Below, in pieces: positions 8,381 to 16,142 of a stretch of 38,154 bases of DNA. The number at the start of each line of letters is the position of its first letter. Positions within the stretch are counted from its first letter, which is position 1. The DNA comes from Saprospiraceae bacterium (GTDB taxonomy: Bacteria > Bacteroidota > Bacteroidia > Chitinophagales > Saprospiraceae). The notes beneath the pieces were generated by a model, which saw nothing but the letters and a program-made list of their open reading frames with translations, had not been told where the DNA came from and searched no databases. The stretch lies in NCBI GenBank assembly GCA_020437105.1, contig JAGQWR010000016.1, forward strand, positions 1-38,154, given 5' to 3'. The translations under genes were made by a program, and so were the position numbers.

Positions 8381-9169
8381 CTATTCCATTTGCCACATGC
8401 TCCCCCATAACCTGGATCCCCCGTCTATATAAACGGTTTCGCCAGTAATATAACCGGCATAGGAGCTGCTCAGAAAAAGCACAAGTTGTGCTACTTCGTC
8501 AACGGTACCCAGACGCTTCATCGGGATGGTACCTGCCACCTGCGCCACCATTTCCGGGGGGTAATTTTCCAGTCCGGTGGAGTTGATAATACCGGGTGCC
8601 ACAGCATTGACACGGATGTTTTTAGACACCCATTCTATAGCCAGTGATTTGGTCAGATTGTCAATGCCTGCCCGGGCTGCACCTGTATGTGCCATGCCGG
8701 GGAAGCCCCGATAATGATTCACAATAATATTTGTAATGGTGCCGCCGGCTTCCTGTTTAAAGAAAAAATGACGCGCTATACTCTGAGTAACAAACCAGGT
8801 ACCGTTTAGGTTGGTATTGATCACAGCCAGCCAGCCATTCGGACTAATATCTGCTGCTGCTGCTGGGAACTGGCCACCGGCATTATTTACCAGATGGTCT
8901 AAGCGGCCGCACGTTTCCTGGATAAAAGTTGCCAGTGCTTCCACACTTTCCGGCTTGCGAATATCGAGGGCATAAGTATATACTATACCATATTCTTCCA
9001 GCGTCTTTTTTGCATTTTCAAGGCGTTCTGCATTGCGAGAAGCAATAACCACCGTTGCTCCGTGAAGCAGAAATTCCCGGCTGATAGCCAGTCCGATACC
9101 GCTCCCGCCTCCGGTGACCAAAGCTACCTGACCCTGCAAAAGGTCAGAATGAAACATGGTTTTTGTCAT
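8381..9169 (-). CDS. Short-chain dehydrogenase, peroxisomal trans-2-enoyl-CoA reductase-like
   Basis: The start is taken at 9169 (MTKTMFHSDLLQGQVALVTG), 262 residues. An open frame continues to 9448 but would run over the Hsp20 gene and the promoter region. The cofactor motif TGGGSGIG is at 19-26 and NNAG near residue 100. At the usual YxxxK site the protein reads GFPGMAHTGAARAGIDNLTKSLAIEW: Tyr is replaced by Thr and Lys by Arg. The same GAARAG-NLTKSLA-EW pattern is, as I recall, found in the PECR (trans-2-enoyl-CoA reductase) and 2,4-dienoyl-CoA reductase branch. The likely role is NADPH-dependent enoyl-CoA reduction in fatty acid metabolism. The C-terminal half (AVAPGIINSTGLENYPPEM, GETVYIDGG) is fully SDR-like. 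Confidence 0.85.
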   Translation of the reverse strand: MTKTMFHSDLLQGQVALVTGGGSGIGLAISREFLLHGATVVIASRNAERLENAKKTLEEYGIVYTYALDIRKPESVEALATFIQETCGRLDHLVNNAGGQFPAAAADISPNGWLAVINTNLNGTWFVTQSIARHFFFKQEAGGTITNIIVNHYRGFPGMAHTGAARAGIDNLTKSLAIEWVSKNIRVNAVAPGIINSTGLENYPPEMVAQVAGTIPMKRLGTVDEVAQLVLFLSSSYAGYITGETVYIDGGSRLWGSMWQME

Positions 9170-9199
9170 TATGTCATCGTTTTTCAGGGTTATTAGCCA

Positions 9200-9227
9200 T
9201 TTTGTCAGGCTGATTCTGTCAATCTGA
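9200..9227. promoter_or_regulatory. Tandem 14-base repeat between SDR and hsp20 genes
   Basis: TTTTGTCAGGCTGA (9200-9213) is followed directly by TTCTGTCAATCTGA (9214-9227), matching at 11 of 14 positions with TGTCA in the same place. The pair lies in the 135-base gap between the divergent SDR and Hsp20 genes. It could be a regulator site for the heat-shock genes; there is no CIRCE element. This is an inference from position only. Confidence 0.35.
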
Positions 9228-9304
9228 GCAAAATACACAACTGGTACAGGACTTGATCTAGGTAAATTGAAATTAAAATTCCAGATCACTAAAAAGATAA
9301 AAAA

Positions 9305-9706
9305 ATGACTGTATTGAATTTTCAACCTGGGTTTAGAGTTCCTGCAAATCGAAGCGCATTTCAACCAGTACCGGATGTAAAGCGCGTACAAAACACTTAT
9401 CGTCCGCCGGTAAATGTACTGAATGATGAGGAAGCTTACACTATCCAACTAGCTGTTCCGGGTTATGATCGGGATGCTATCCAAATTGAAGTTGATAATG
9501 GTACCCTTTCTGTAAAAGGAGCAGACCGAAAAGCAACAGGAAACTACACCCGGAAAGAATTTAAAACGGGTGCTTTTGAACGTCGTTTCCAAATTCCGGA
9601 TGATGCTGATTCAGGTTTGATTGAAGCCAAACAGGAAAATGGGGTCTTAACCATTTTACTTCCTAAAGTAGAAGCAGCAAAGCCCCGGTCAATCCAGGTA
9701 GCTTAA
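9305..9706 (+). CDS. Hsp20/alpha-crystallin small heat shock protein
   Basis: A 133-residue small heat shock protein. The alpha-crystallin domain covers about residues 33-125, with PVNVLNDEEAYTIQLAVPGYDRDAIQIEVDNGTLSVKG at its start and the family motif ENGVLTILLPK near the end. The tail RSIQVA provides an I-x-V anchor used in oligomer assembly. It is an ATP-independent holdase in the cytoplasm that binds unfolding proteins. Another Hsp20 gene starts 28 bases downstream on the same strand, so the two form an operon of paralogues. The ATG at 9305 is in AT-rich DNA that suits a leader in this phylum. Confidence 0.95.
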   Translation: MTVLNFQPGFRVPANRSAFQPVPDVKRVQNTYRPPVNVLNDEEAYTIQLAVPGYDRDAIQIEVDNGTLSVKGADRKATGNYTRKEFKTGAFERRFQIPDDADSGLIEAKQENGVLTILLPKVEAAKPRSIQVA

Positions 9707-9734
9707 ATTTCCTAACTGTTAAAAAATATACCTT

Positions 9735-10172
9735 ATGAAAAATTTAAAATACGGTCCTTTTGAGGTTGGACCTGCCATTGACGGTTTTTTTAATAATTTT
9801 ATGGATCGTAATTTATCGGATCTGGTTTCGGCCTTCCGATTTAGCGAACCGGCCATGAATATGCTGGAAGAAGCTGACGAATTTCGAATTGAACTGGCCG
9901 CTCCCGGTCTGGACAAATCGGATTTTGAAATGAAGGTGGATGCAGGAACGCTTACTGTAAAAGTTGAGAAGGAATTTAAGGACGAAAAAACCACGGGCAA
10001 ATTTAAACGTAGAGAGTTTAATTTCTCCCGTTTCAGCCGGAGCTTTCAATTACCCGAAACGGTTAATCCGGAAGCTATCGAAGCACGCTACGAAAATGGT
10101 GTGTTGGTTGTCCACCTTCCAAAAAAAGAAGTCGCTAAAGCACAGCCGGTAAAAAGCATTGAAATTAAATAG
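9735..10172 (+). CDS. Hsp20/alpha-crystallin small heat shock protein (second copy)
   Basis: A 145-residue paralogue of the preceding protein. The alpha-crystallin domain lies at about 45-130 (MLEEADEFRIELAAPGLDKSDFEM, later YENGVLVVHLPKKE). The C-terminal SIEIK gives the I-x-I motif. The N-terminal arm (GPFEVGPAIDGFFNNFMDRNL) is unlike that of the first copy, and this arm usually decides substrate range and oligomer form; mixed oligomers are possible. Co-transcribed with the first copy and followed at 10335 by a terminator. Confidence 0.95.
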   Translation: MKNLKYGPFEVGPAIDGFFNNFMDRNLSDLVSAFRFSEPAMNMLEEADEFRIELAAPGLDKSDFEMKVDAGTLTVKVEKEFKDEKTTGKFKRREFNFSRFSRSFQLPETVNPEAIEARYENGVLVVHLPKKEVAKAQPVKSIEIK

Positions 10173-10334
10173 GCTGCCCAAAATGTAGCAATTGCGACGA
10201 TTTGCATGATTTTTTTTGTGTTTTTCGAACAAAATCGCACTTTAACACATTCAAGGGTAGAGACACATTTAAAGTGTTACTAGTTTATCTGGATCTCAGA
10301 AAACTAGTTAATAGGGTTTTAGGTGTTTATTAGG

Positions 10335-10362
10335 GGTCAGAGCTTTGCTCTGGCCTCTTTTT
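10335..10362 (+). terminator. Rho-independent terminator of the hsp20 operon
   Basis: GGTCAGAGC (10335-10343) pairs with GCTCTGGCC (10347-10355), with one G-T wobble and a TTT loop, followed by TCTTTTTTT. It is 160 bases after the second Hsp20 stop codon. Two weaker inverted repeats lie before it (CACTTTAA/TTAAAGTG and ACTAGTTT/AAACTAGT, between 10238 and 10312). Confidence 0.8.
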
Positions 10363-10384
10363 TTACACCCATACCCACCTTAAT

Positions 10385-11851
10385 CTATCCCTCTCGCTTT
10401 TCTATTTTCAGCTTTAGATTGGCACGCAGTACCTGATCCGGATGGACTTTTGGGTTGAGTAGTACTAATTCCCGGAGTGATAAGTCATACAGCAAGGACA
10501 GCTGCCGCAATGATTCGCCACCGTTTGTCAGGTAAACCAAAAATTTACCATTGCGAACCATTGGCAGATTTAGAATGGTTCCCGGATTCTCAGGCGGACT
10601 AACAGGTATCATATTTTGTCTTGCAGGGAGGGCTTCAACGGGCATCTCCACCCGGGCCTCAAAACGCAGGAGCTTGTATGGGTGGTAAATGGTGAGCTCT
10701 TTTCCCGGGACCAGAATAAAATCCCGTTCCGGTTGATTCCAGGCGATAAGTGCATGTTGGGAGCAACCAAAAAGCTGCAATAAGGATTCCATATTATCAC
10801 CTTCCTGAACAATATAAATAGACGAAAAATAAGATTCATTCGGATCAGCGTTCAGAGGCGGAGCATCCAAAACCTGTTCCCAACGCACCCCTTTTGGAAT
10901 GGTGTTGCTTTTTTTGAGGTGTAAATAATCTACCACCGCAGGCATTACCCGTTTGGGAAGTTCCAAATAATTACCTTTTTGGCTTTCCGGAATATACCCC
11001 AATTGATAAGCGGGGTTAAGGTCTTCAATTGTCGAAAGTGCTAAGCCGGTAACCTGCGCAATACGGTCAAAAGGTAAATAATCATAAACCTCGATCCGTT
11101 GGGTGAGAATTTGGTCCAACTGCGGCATGGTTGGACTCATTCCGTGATCCTCGTAATACAAACACAGGTAGGTGGCACCAATAAAGGCCGGTACATAATT
11201 ACGGGTTTCTCTGGGCAGGTATTTTCTAAGTTTCCAGAAATTTTTACTGCGTGCTTTACGGATCGCCCGATTTACGCGTCCCGGGCCACTGTTATAAGCT
11301 GCCAGGGCCAACTCCCAGGAGCCAAAGCGGTCATATTGTTTTTTCAGGTATTCGATGGCGGCTAAAGTGGATTTTACCGGATCAGAGCGCTCGTCAATCT
11401 GATCATTTATCTCCAGGCCGTAATTTCGGCCGGTAGATTCCATGAATTGCCACAAACCGGTGGCACCAACCCGGGACACTGCTTTTGGATCTAAGGCTGA
11501 TTCCACTACTGCCAGGTATTTTAACTCCTCCGGCATATCGTGCTCGCGGAGGTATTCTTCAAATAAGGGAAAGTATTGGATTGTTTTGCCCAATATACGT
11601 TCGCCTCGCTCCCGGTGTCTGACAACATATCCGGTGATATATCCTTCTACCGCTTTGTCGAATTTTTTTGAAACCAAACAGGGCATTTCATCCAGTCTTT
11701 CTTTGACTTTTTCTACACTGTAGTAATTATCCCCTGTTCCGGGATCTGTTCCGGCGTAGGGACCAGGAAGGTTAGTGTTTGGTGCGTAATTGCTAAAAAG
11801 AGGGGAATTAAAAAGAAAAAGGAGGTTCAGTACCAGGATCACTGATTTCAT
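10385..11851 (-). CDS. Membrane-bound lytic transglycosylase, MltD-like, with LysM repeats
   Basis: A 488-residue exported murein hydrolase. A signal peptide covers residues 1-20. The SLT (goose-lysozyme-like) domain is at about 100-230: VVESALDPKAVSRVGATGLWQFM has the catalytic Glu at 117, and AALAYNSGPGRVNRA-type sequence (LALAAYNSGPGRVNRAIRK) follows. Two LysM-like peptidoglycan-binding repeats follow: IVQEGDNMESLLQLFGCSQ (from about 346) and FLVYLTNGGESLRQLSLLYD (from about 433). It would cleave the glycan strand to 1,6-anhydromuropeptides in the periplasm. Length and order match MltD. It is a single gene in tandem with the translation cluster, separated from gatA by about 120 bases without a clear terminator. 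Confidence 0.92.
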   Translation of the reverse strand: MKSVILVLNLLFLFNSPLFSNYAPNTNLPGPYAGTDPGTGDNYYSVEKVKERLDEMPCLVSKKFDKAVEGYITGYVVRHRERGERILGKTIQYFPLFEEYLREHDMPEELKYLAVVESALDPKAVSRVGATGLWQFMESTGRNYGLEINDQIDERSDPVKSTLAAIEYLKKQYDRFGSWELALAAYNSGPGRVNRAIRKARSKNFWKLRKYLPRETRNYVPAFIGATYLCLYYEDHGMSPTMPQLDQILTQRIEVYDYLPFDRIAQVTGLALSTIEDLNPAYQLGYIPESQKGNYLELPKRVMPAVVDYLHLKKSNTIPKGVRWEQVLDAPPLNADPNESYFSSIYIVQEGDNMESLLQLFGCSQHALIAWNQPERDFILVPGKELTIYHPYKLLRFEARVEMPVEALPARQNMIPVSPPENPGTILNLPMVRNGKFLVYLTNGGESLRQLSLLYDLSLRELVLLNPKVHPDQVLRANLKLKIEKREG

Positions 11852-11968
11852 GGAAGAATATTTCGAACGGTTCTTAAGTGTGTTTGCCGATTTGGAATGT
11901 CCGGCTAATATACTTAATCAGATTGATTAGTTGTACCAGTTAGCTTACCAGAACGAATAAAACCAGCA

Positions 11969-13405
11969 TTAGTGTACGATCCAGTCTAAATGTAATAGGG
12001 CATTTTCCCTAAAATTTGCTGCCATTACCTGAATTCCGATCGACAAACCGCTTTTCGGGTCGCGCTCCAGTGGAATTGACAATGCCGGAATACCTGCAAG
12101 ATTAGCGTAAACGGTATAAATATCAGACAGATACACGGCAATAGGATCCTGGTCTTTTTCACCAATTTTCCAGGGTAGAACAGGGCTGGTCGGGGCAAGC
12201 AGAAAGTCGTATTGCTGCATGAGTTCCTGGTTGAATTCAGACACAATTCGACGCATTTTTTGAGCCTGTGAGTAGTAAGCATCATAATATCCGGCACTTA
12301 AAACAAAGGTGCCCAGGAGAATGCGTTTTTGAACTTCTGCTCCAAAACCTTCGGTGCGGGATCGTGTATATACTTCCTCAACGGTCTGAGCTTCCGGACT
12401 TCGGCGTCCAAAACGGATGCCGTCATATCGACTTAAATTGGAGGAGGCTTCGGCCGTGGTTAATACATAATAAGCTGGTACCAGGTATGCGCTCCAGGGA
12501 AATTTTACCTGTTCAACTACATGGCCGGCACTTTTGAGTGCTTCCAGCTTTCGCCGAAAGGCAGCTTGTACAATGGGATCCAGGCCGGGATGGTCAACAC
12601 AGAAATCAAAATAACAAAACCGCTTTTTTTCAGTCAATTCCGACTCGATTTCAACAGGTATATCCTCCTGAGAGGCAGTCATATCATATGCATCCGGCCC
12701 ACCGATTACCGAAAGGCAGGTAGCCAAATCGGGCAGGTGTCTGCCGATCATACCAATCTGATCAAACGAAGAGGCGTAAGCCAGGAGTCCGTGCCTTGAA
12801 ATGCGTCCATAGCCGGGTTTTAAGCCAGCTAATCCACAAAAGGCAGCTGGTTGTCGCACAGAGCCTCCGGTATCAGATCCGATTCCGATCAGGCAGCTGC
12901 CGATCTGCACACTTACAGCTGTACCACCGGAAGAACCACCAGGTACCCGGGTGGGATCATCTGCATTTTTTACCGGACCGTAAATGCTGTGTTCGCTGGC
13001 CGATCCCATGGCAAATTCATCGCAATTTGTTCGGCCAATAATGATGGCATCGGCTGCGAGCAGCCGTTCAACAACCGTGGCAGAATACAGAGACTCGAAG
13101 CCTTCCAGAATCCGGGAGGCAGCGCTGACCTGATGGCCGGCATAACAGATATTGTCTTTAATGGATACAACGGCTCCAAACAAGAGACCAACAGACGCAG
13201 GATCTGTAGCGTATTTTTCCTGTAGCGCTATTGCCCGGTTTTGTGCTTCTGCGGAAAAAAGCTCGACGTAAGCATTCAAATCCTGATGGGCTATAGCGTT
13301 TTCCAGATAGTGATCTACCAGGCCGGGCAGTGTCAGGTCGCCCGATCTGATGGACTCCTGAATTTGTGGAAGTGAAAAATGAGCTATGTTTTCCGGCACT
13401 GCCAA
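11969..13405 (-). CDS. gatA: Asp-tRNA(Asn)/Glu-tRNA(Gln) amidotransferase subunit A
   Basis: A 478-residue amidase-signature protein. The catalytic triad is visible with the family spacing: K83 (VSIKDNICY), S158 (PGGSSGGTA) and S182 (SDTGGSVRQPAAFCG). GatA releases ammonia from glutamine and feeds it to GatB, which converts misacylated Glu-tRNA(Gln) or Asp-tRNA(Asn). The only upstream start in frame is TTG at 13405, five bases after the end of the hisS stop region; a TAA lies four codons further up, so a rare start with translational coupling to hisS is the best reading. gatB and gatC are not in the window, as is common in Bacteroidota, where the gat genes are often scattered. Confidence 0.92.
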   Translation of the reverse strand: MAVPENIAHFSLPQIQESIRSGDLTLPGLVDHYLENAIAHQDLNAYVELFSAEAQNRAIALQEKYATDPASVGLLFGAVVSIKDNICYAGHQVSAASRILEGFESLYSATVVERLLAADAIIIGRTNCDEFAMGSASEHSIYGPVKNADDPTRVPGGSSGGTAVSVQIGSCLIGIGSDTGGSVRQPAAFCGLAGLKPGYGRISRHGLLAYASSFDQIGMIGRHLPDLATCLSVIGGPDAYDMTASQEDIPVEIESELTEKKRFCYFDFCVDHPGLDPIVQAAFRRKLEALKSAGHVVEQVKFPWSAYLVPAYYVLTTAEASSNLSRYDGIRFGRRSPEAQTVEEVYTRSRTEGFGAEVQKRILLGTFVLSAGYYDAYYSQAQKMRRIVSEFNQELMQQYDFLLAPTSPVLPWKIGEKDQDPIAVYLSDIYTVYANLAGIPALSIPLERDPKSGLSIGIQVMAANFRENALLHLDWIVH

Positions 13406-13409
13406 TGGA

Positions 13410-14750
13410 CTACTTTAAAAGTTGTATGATTTCATCCAGGCTTTTGTCTTCCTGAACTCCGCTTTCCATGTTCTTCAGGCTTAGCATGCCTTTCTCCATT
13501 TCGTTACTTCCGGCGAGGGCAATGTAAGGCGTGTTCCGCGCATTGGCATAAGCCATCTGTTTTTTTAACTTGATCGGATCCGGGTAAAGCTCTGCCTTAA
13601 TGCCGGCACTGCGAATCTTTTGGAGACACTTAAACGCATAACGATGCGACGCCTCATCAAAGGCAATCAGGATGAGTTGAATGTTCTCCTCGGCCTCTTT
13701 CGGGAAGAGATCCAGTGTTTCCATCACATCATAGATCCGGGCAGCGCCGAATGACACCCCAACACCGGAGACATCTTTTAGTCCGAATATACCAGTGAGG
13801 TCGTCGTATCGTCCGCCGCCGCCTATACTGCCCATCTCCACATTATTGGCTGCAACTTCTACAATAAAACCAGTATAATAGCTGAGGCCGCGCGCCAGGG
13901 TAATCTCAAAATTCAATTGATTGTTCAGGTTGGCAGCTTCCAGAAAATCAAACACCGTCTGGAGTTCTTCTATTCCTTTTTGTCCCATCGGACTATTCGC
14001 CATAAGCGGCCGTAATGCCTCCAGGCTTTTGACCTCCAACATATTTACAATTTGTTTGATGGAGGCCTCCGGGATACCACGTTCGCTCATTTCTTCCCGA
14101 ACCTTATCCATGCCGATTTTATCGAGCTTGTCGATGGCGATCGTCATATCGACAAATTTGTCGGAAACGCCGGCTGCTTCGGCCATGCCGGCAAGTATTT
14201 TGCGGTTGTTGATCTTGATGCTTACATCCAATCCCAGCTTGCTGAATACCTCGTCATAGATCTGCACCAACTCCGCCTCCAGCATCAGGCTTTGAGAACC
14301 GACTACATCTACATCGCACTGGTAAAACTCCTGATAGCGTCCTTTCTGTGGACGATCTGCCCGCCATACCGGTTGAATCTGGTAGCGTTTAAACGGAAAG
14401 GCTATATCGTTTTGGTGCATGACCACATACCGGGCGAAAGGCACCGTCAGGTCGTAGCGTAATCCGCGTCGAGCGATAGAGGGAGCCAGTTTTTGGGAGT
14501 CCCCTGCTTCGAGCGCTTCTGTATCTGCTTTCGACAGAAAATCGCCATTGTTAAGTACCTTGAAGAGCAGCTTGTCGCCTTCTTCTCCATACTTGCCGGT
14601 AAGCGTGCTGAGGTTTTCCATTGCTGGGGTTTCGATAGGCTGGAAGCCGTATTTCACGAAAACCGTACGCATGGTCTGGAAAATATAGTTACGTCGGGCG
14701 ACCTGGACCGGTGAAAAATCACGCGTTCCCTTTGGTATGCTGGGTTTCAT
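13410..14750 (-). CDS. hisS: Histidine--tRNA ligase
   Basis: A 446-residue class II aminoacyl-tRNA synthetase. Motif 1 is around PKGTRDFSPVQVARRNYIF; motif 2 is PVWRADRPQKGRYQEFYQCDVDVVGS; the histidine-specific loop is LARGLSYYTGFIVEV; motif 3 is GSIGGGGRYDDLTGIFG. A C-terminal anticodon-binding domain follows from about residue 355 (QLILIAFDEASHRYAFKCLQKIRSAGIKAELYP). It charges tRNA(His) in the cytoplasm. It sits 36 bases after pheS and 4 bases before gatA on the same strand, forming a translation operon driven by the promoter in front of pheS. Confidence 0.97.
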   Translation of the reverse strand: MKPSIPKGTRDFSPVQVARRNYIFQTMRTVFVKYGFQPIETPAMENLSTLTGKYGEEGDKLLFKVLNNGDFLSKADTEALEAGDSQKLAPSIARRGLRYDLTVPFARYVVMHQNDIAFPFKRYQIQPVWRADRPQKGRYQEFYQCDVDVVGSQSLMLEAELVQIYDEVFSKLGLDVSIKINNRKILAGMAEAAGVSDKFVDMTIAIDKLDKIGMDKVREEMSERGIPEASIKQIVNMLEVKSLEALRPLMANSPMGQKGIEELQTVFDFLEAANLNNQLNFEITLARGLSYYTGFIVEVAANNVEMGSIGGGGRYDDLTGIFGLKDVSGVGVSFGAARIYDVMETLDLFPKEAEENIQLILIAFDEASHRYAFKCLQKIRSAGIKAELYPDPIKLKKQMAYANARNTPYIALAGSNEMEKGMLSLKNMESGVQEDKSLDEIIQLLK

Positions 14751-14786
14751 CTTAATAAGTTAAAACGGGTAATTGGGATTTACCGA

Positions 14787-15824
14787 TTACATGCTGGCCT
14801 TAAATTGCTTTAGGAACCGCACATCATTTTCAAAAAACAGGCGGATATCCGGCAGATTGTATGCTAACATAGCCTGGCGCTCGATTCCCATGCCAAAAGC
14901 GAAGCCTGAATATTTATCGGGATCAATTTTGCAATTTTCAAGCACATTGGGATCCACCATACCACAGCCCAGGATCTCCAGCCAACCGGTTCCTTTAGTA
15001 ATTCGGTAGTCTATTTCATTTTCCAGTCCCCAGTAAACATCCATTTCGGCACTGGGTTCTGTGAAAGGGAAATAGGAGGGACGTAATCGGATTTTGATAT
15101 CCGGCCCGTACATGGCCTGGGCAAAATTGAGCAGCGTTTGTTTCATATCTGCGAAGGAAACACCTTCGTCGATATAGAGTCCTTCCACCTGATGGAACTG
15201 ACAGTGGGAGCGTGCCGAAATCGTTTCATTTCGATAGACCCGCCCCGGCGCGATGATTCTAATCGGTGGCTTTTGGGTGGTCATGACCCGCGACTGAACA
15301 GAGGAAGTATGGGTGCGCAGCAGGTATTCTATCGAGTCTTTGATATAATAGGTGTCCTGCATGTCGCGTGCCGGGTGGTCTTCCGGCGTATTCATAGCCG
15401 TAAAGTTGTGCCAGTCATCCTCAATTTCGCGTTCTTCTGCTACCGAAAAACCGATGCGCTCGAAGATGCTTACGATCCGATTCATGACAATCGAAACCGG
15501 GTGTCGGGATCCCAGTTCCTGCGGATAGGGAGGCATGGTGAGGTCAAGTCCTTCTCCGCCCGTTTGATCTGCAGCCTGCTCGCTTTCGGCTTTTAATTTT
15601 TCGAATATGGCTTCCGCTTTTTGTTTGGCCTGATTGACCAGTTGACCATACGCCTTTTTGGATTCATTCGGGATATTCCGAATTTCAGCCATCAGGGGTT
15701 TGATGATATTTTTCGTGCCCAGAAAGCGCAGGCGAAATTGCTCGAGTTCTTCGGCAACACCCGGCTTGGTATCCTCAATTTCCTGGATGATACTTTTTAC
15801 CTTGTCGAATAGGTCGGAAGACAT
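14787..15824 (-). CDS. pheS: Phenylalanine--tRNA ligase alpha subunit
   Basis: A 345-residue protein from ATG 15824 (MSSDLFDKVKSIIQEIEDT). A longer frame to 15887 is rejected because a promoter lies inside that stretch. The N-terminal coiled-coil arm (about 1-95) is followed by the class II core: HPVSIVMNRIVSIFERIGF, MNTPEDHPARDMQDTYY, then HTSSVQSRVM and RVYRNETISARSHCQFHQVEGLYID, and GLENEIDYRITKGTGWLEILGCGMVDP near the end, with the final FAFGMGIERQAMLAYNLPDIR motif 3. It forms the catalytic half of the alpha2-beta2 enzyme. pheT is not in the window, an arrangement known in some phyla. Confidence 0.96.
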   Translation of the reverse strand: MSSDLFDKVKSIIQEIEDTKPGVAEELEQFRLRFLGTKNIIKPLMAEIRNIPNESKKAYGQLVNQAKQKAEAIFEKLKAESEQAADQTGGEGLDLTMPPYPQELGSRHPVSIVMNRIVSIFERIGFSVAEEREIEDDWHNFTAMNTPEDHPARDMQDTYYIKDSIEYLLRTHTSSVQSRVMTTQKPPIRIIAPGRVYRNETISARSHCQFHQVEGLYIDEGVSFADMKQTLLNFAQAMYGPDIKIRLRPSYFPFTEPSAEMDVYWGLENEIDYRITKGTGWLEILGCGMVDPNVLENCKIDPDKYSGFAFGMGIERQAMLAYNLPDIRLFFENDVRFLKQFKASM

Positions 15825-15850
15825 ATTTAATTTCTGCTTGATTTGAGGGG

Positions 15851-15880
15851 GCAAAGGTAAGCTTTTTCGCCGTAAGGCAA
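15851..15880 (-). promoter_or_regulatory. Bacteroidota-type promoter for pheS-hisS-gatA
   Basis: On the minus strand TACCTTTGC (15859-15851) matches the TAnnTTTG -7 element of the Bacteroidota housekeeping sigma factor. A TTG (15880-15878) lies 18 bases upstream, close to the -33 spacing. Transcription would begin near 15845, about 20 bases before the pheS ATG at 15824. Confidence 0.6.
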
Positions 15881-16018
15881 GTGGCATTTGAAAGCGAACT
15901 GACGGACTCGGATACTATGTGTATTTTCAACAATAGGGCTGGGAAGCCGGCGTTATTATTAGCACAGAATTATTTAAATAGAAAATATGGCAAGCATCTA
16001 CATTGATCTACCTTTCAT

Positions 16019-16026
16019 TACCTTTG
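16019..16026 (+). promoter_or_regulatory. Possible -7 promoter element before the O-antigen-ligase-like gene
   Basis: TACCTTTG matches TAnnTTTG on the plus strand; no good -33 element is found at the proper distance. It would give a leader of about 110 bases. The 318-base gap 15825-16142 otherwise shows the pheS promoter and a short palindrome at about 16098-16113 (ATCTCattaaaGAGAT). Confidence 0.3.
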
Positions 16027-16142
16027 CTGCCCACCCAAAAACCACCTTGCCGGGTTAACCTGGCTTCGTCCGTTGCAATTATTTTTTTTCTCGGGGATCT
16101 CATTAAAGAGATTTCGGAAAGACTTAAGCCAGGTAATGTAAG

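Noticed and set aside
9170..9448. N-terminal extension of the SDR protein
   Set aside because: It would cover the gap and the start of hsp20 and adds a hydrophobic tail not seen in SDR enzymes.
15825..15887. N-terminal extension of PheS
   Set aside because: A promoter with TACCTTTGC lies inside it; the known N-terminus begins at MSSDLFDK.
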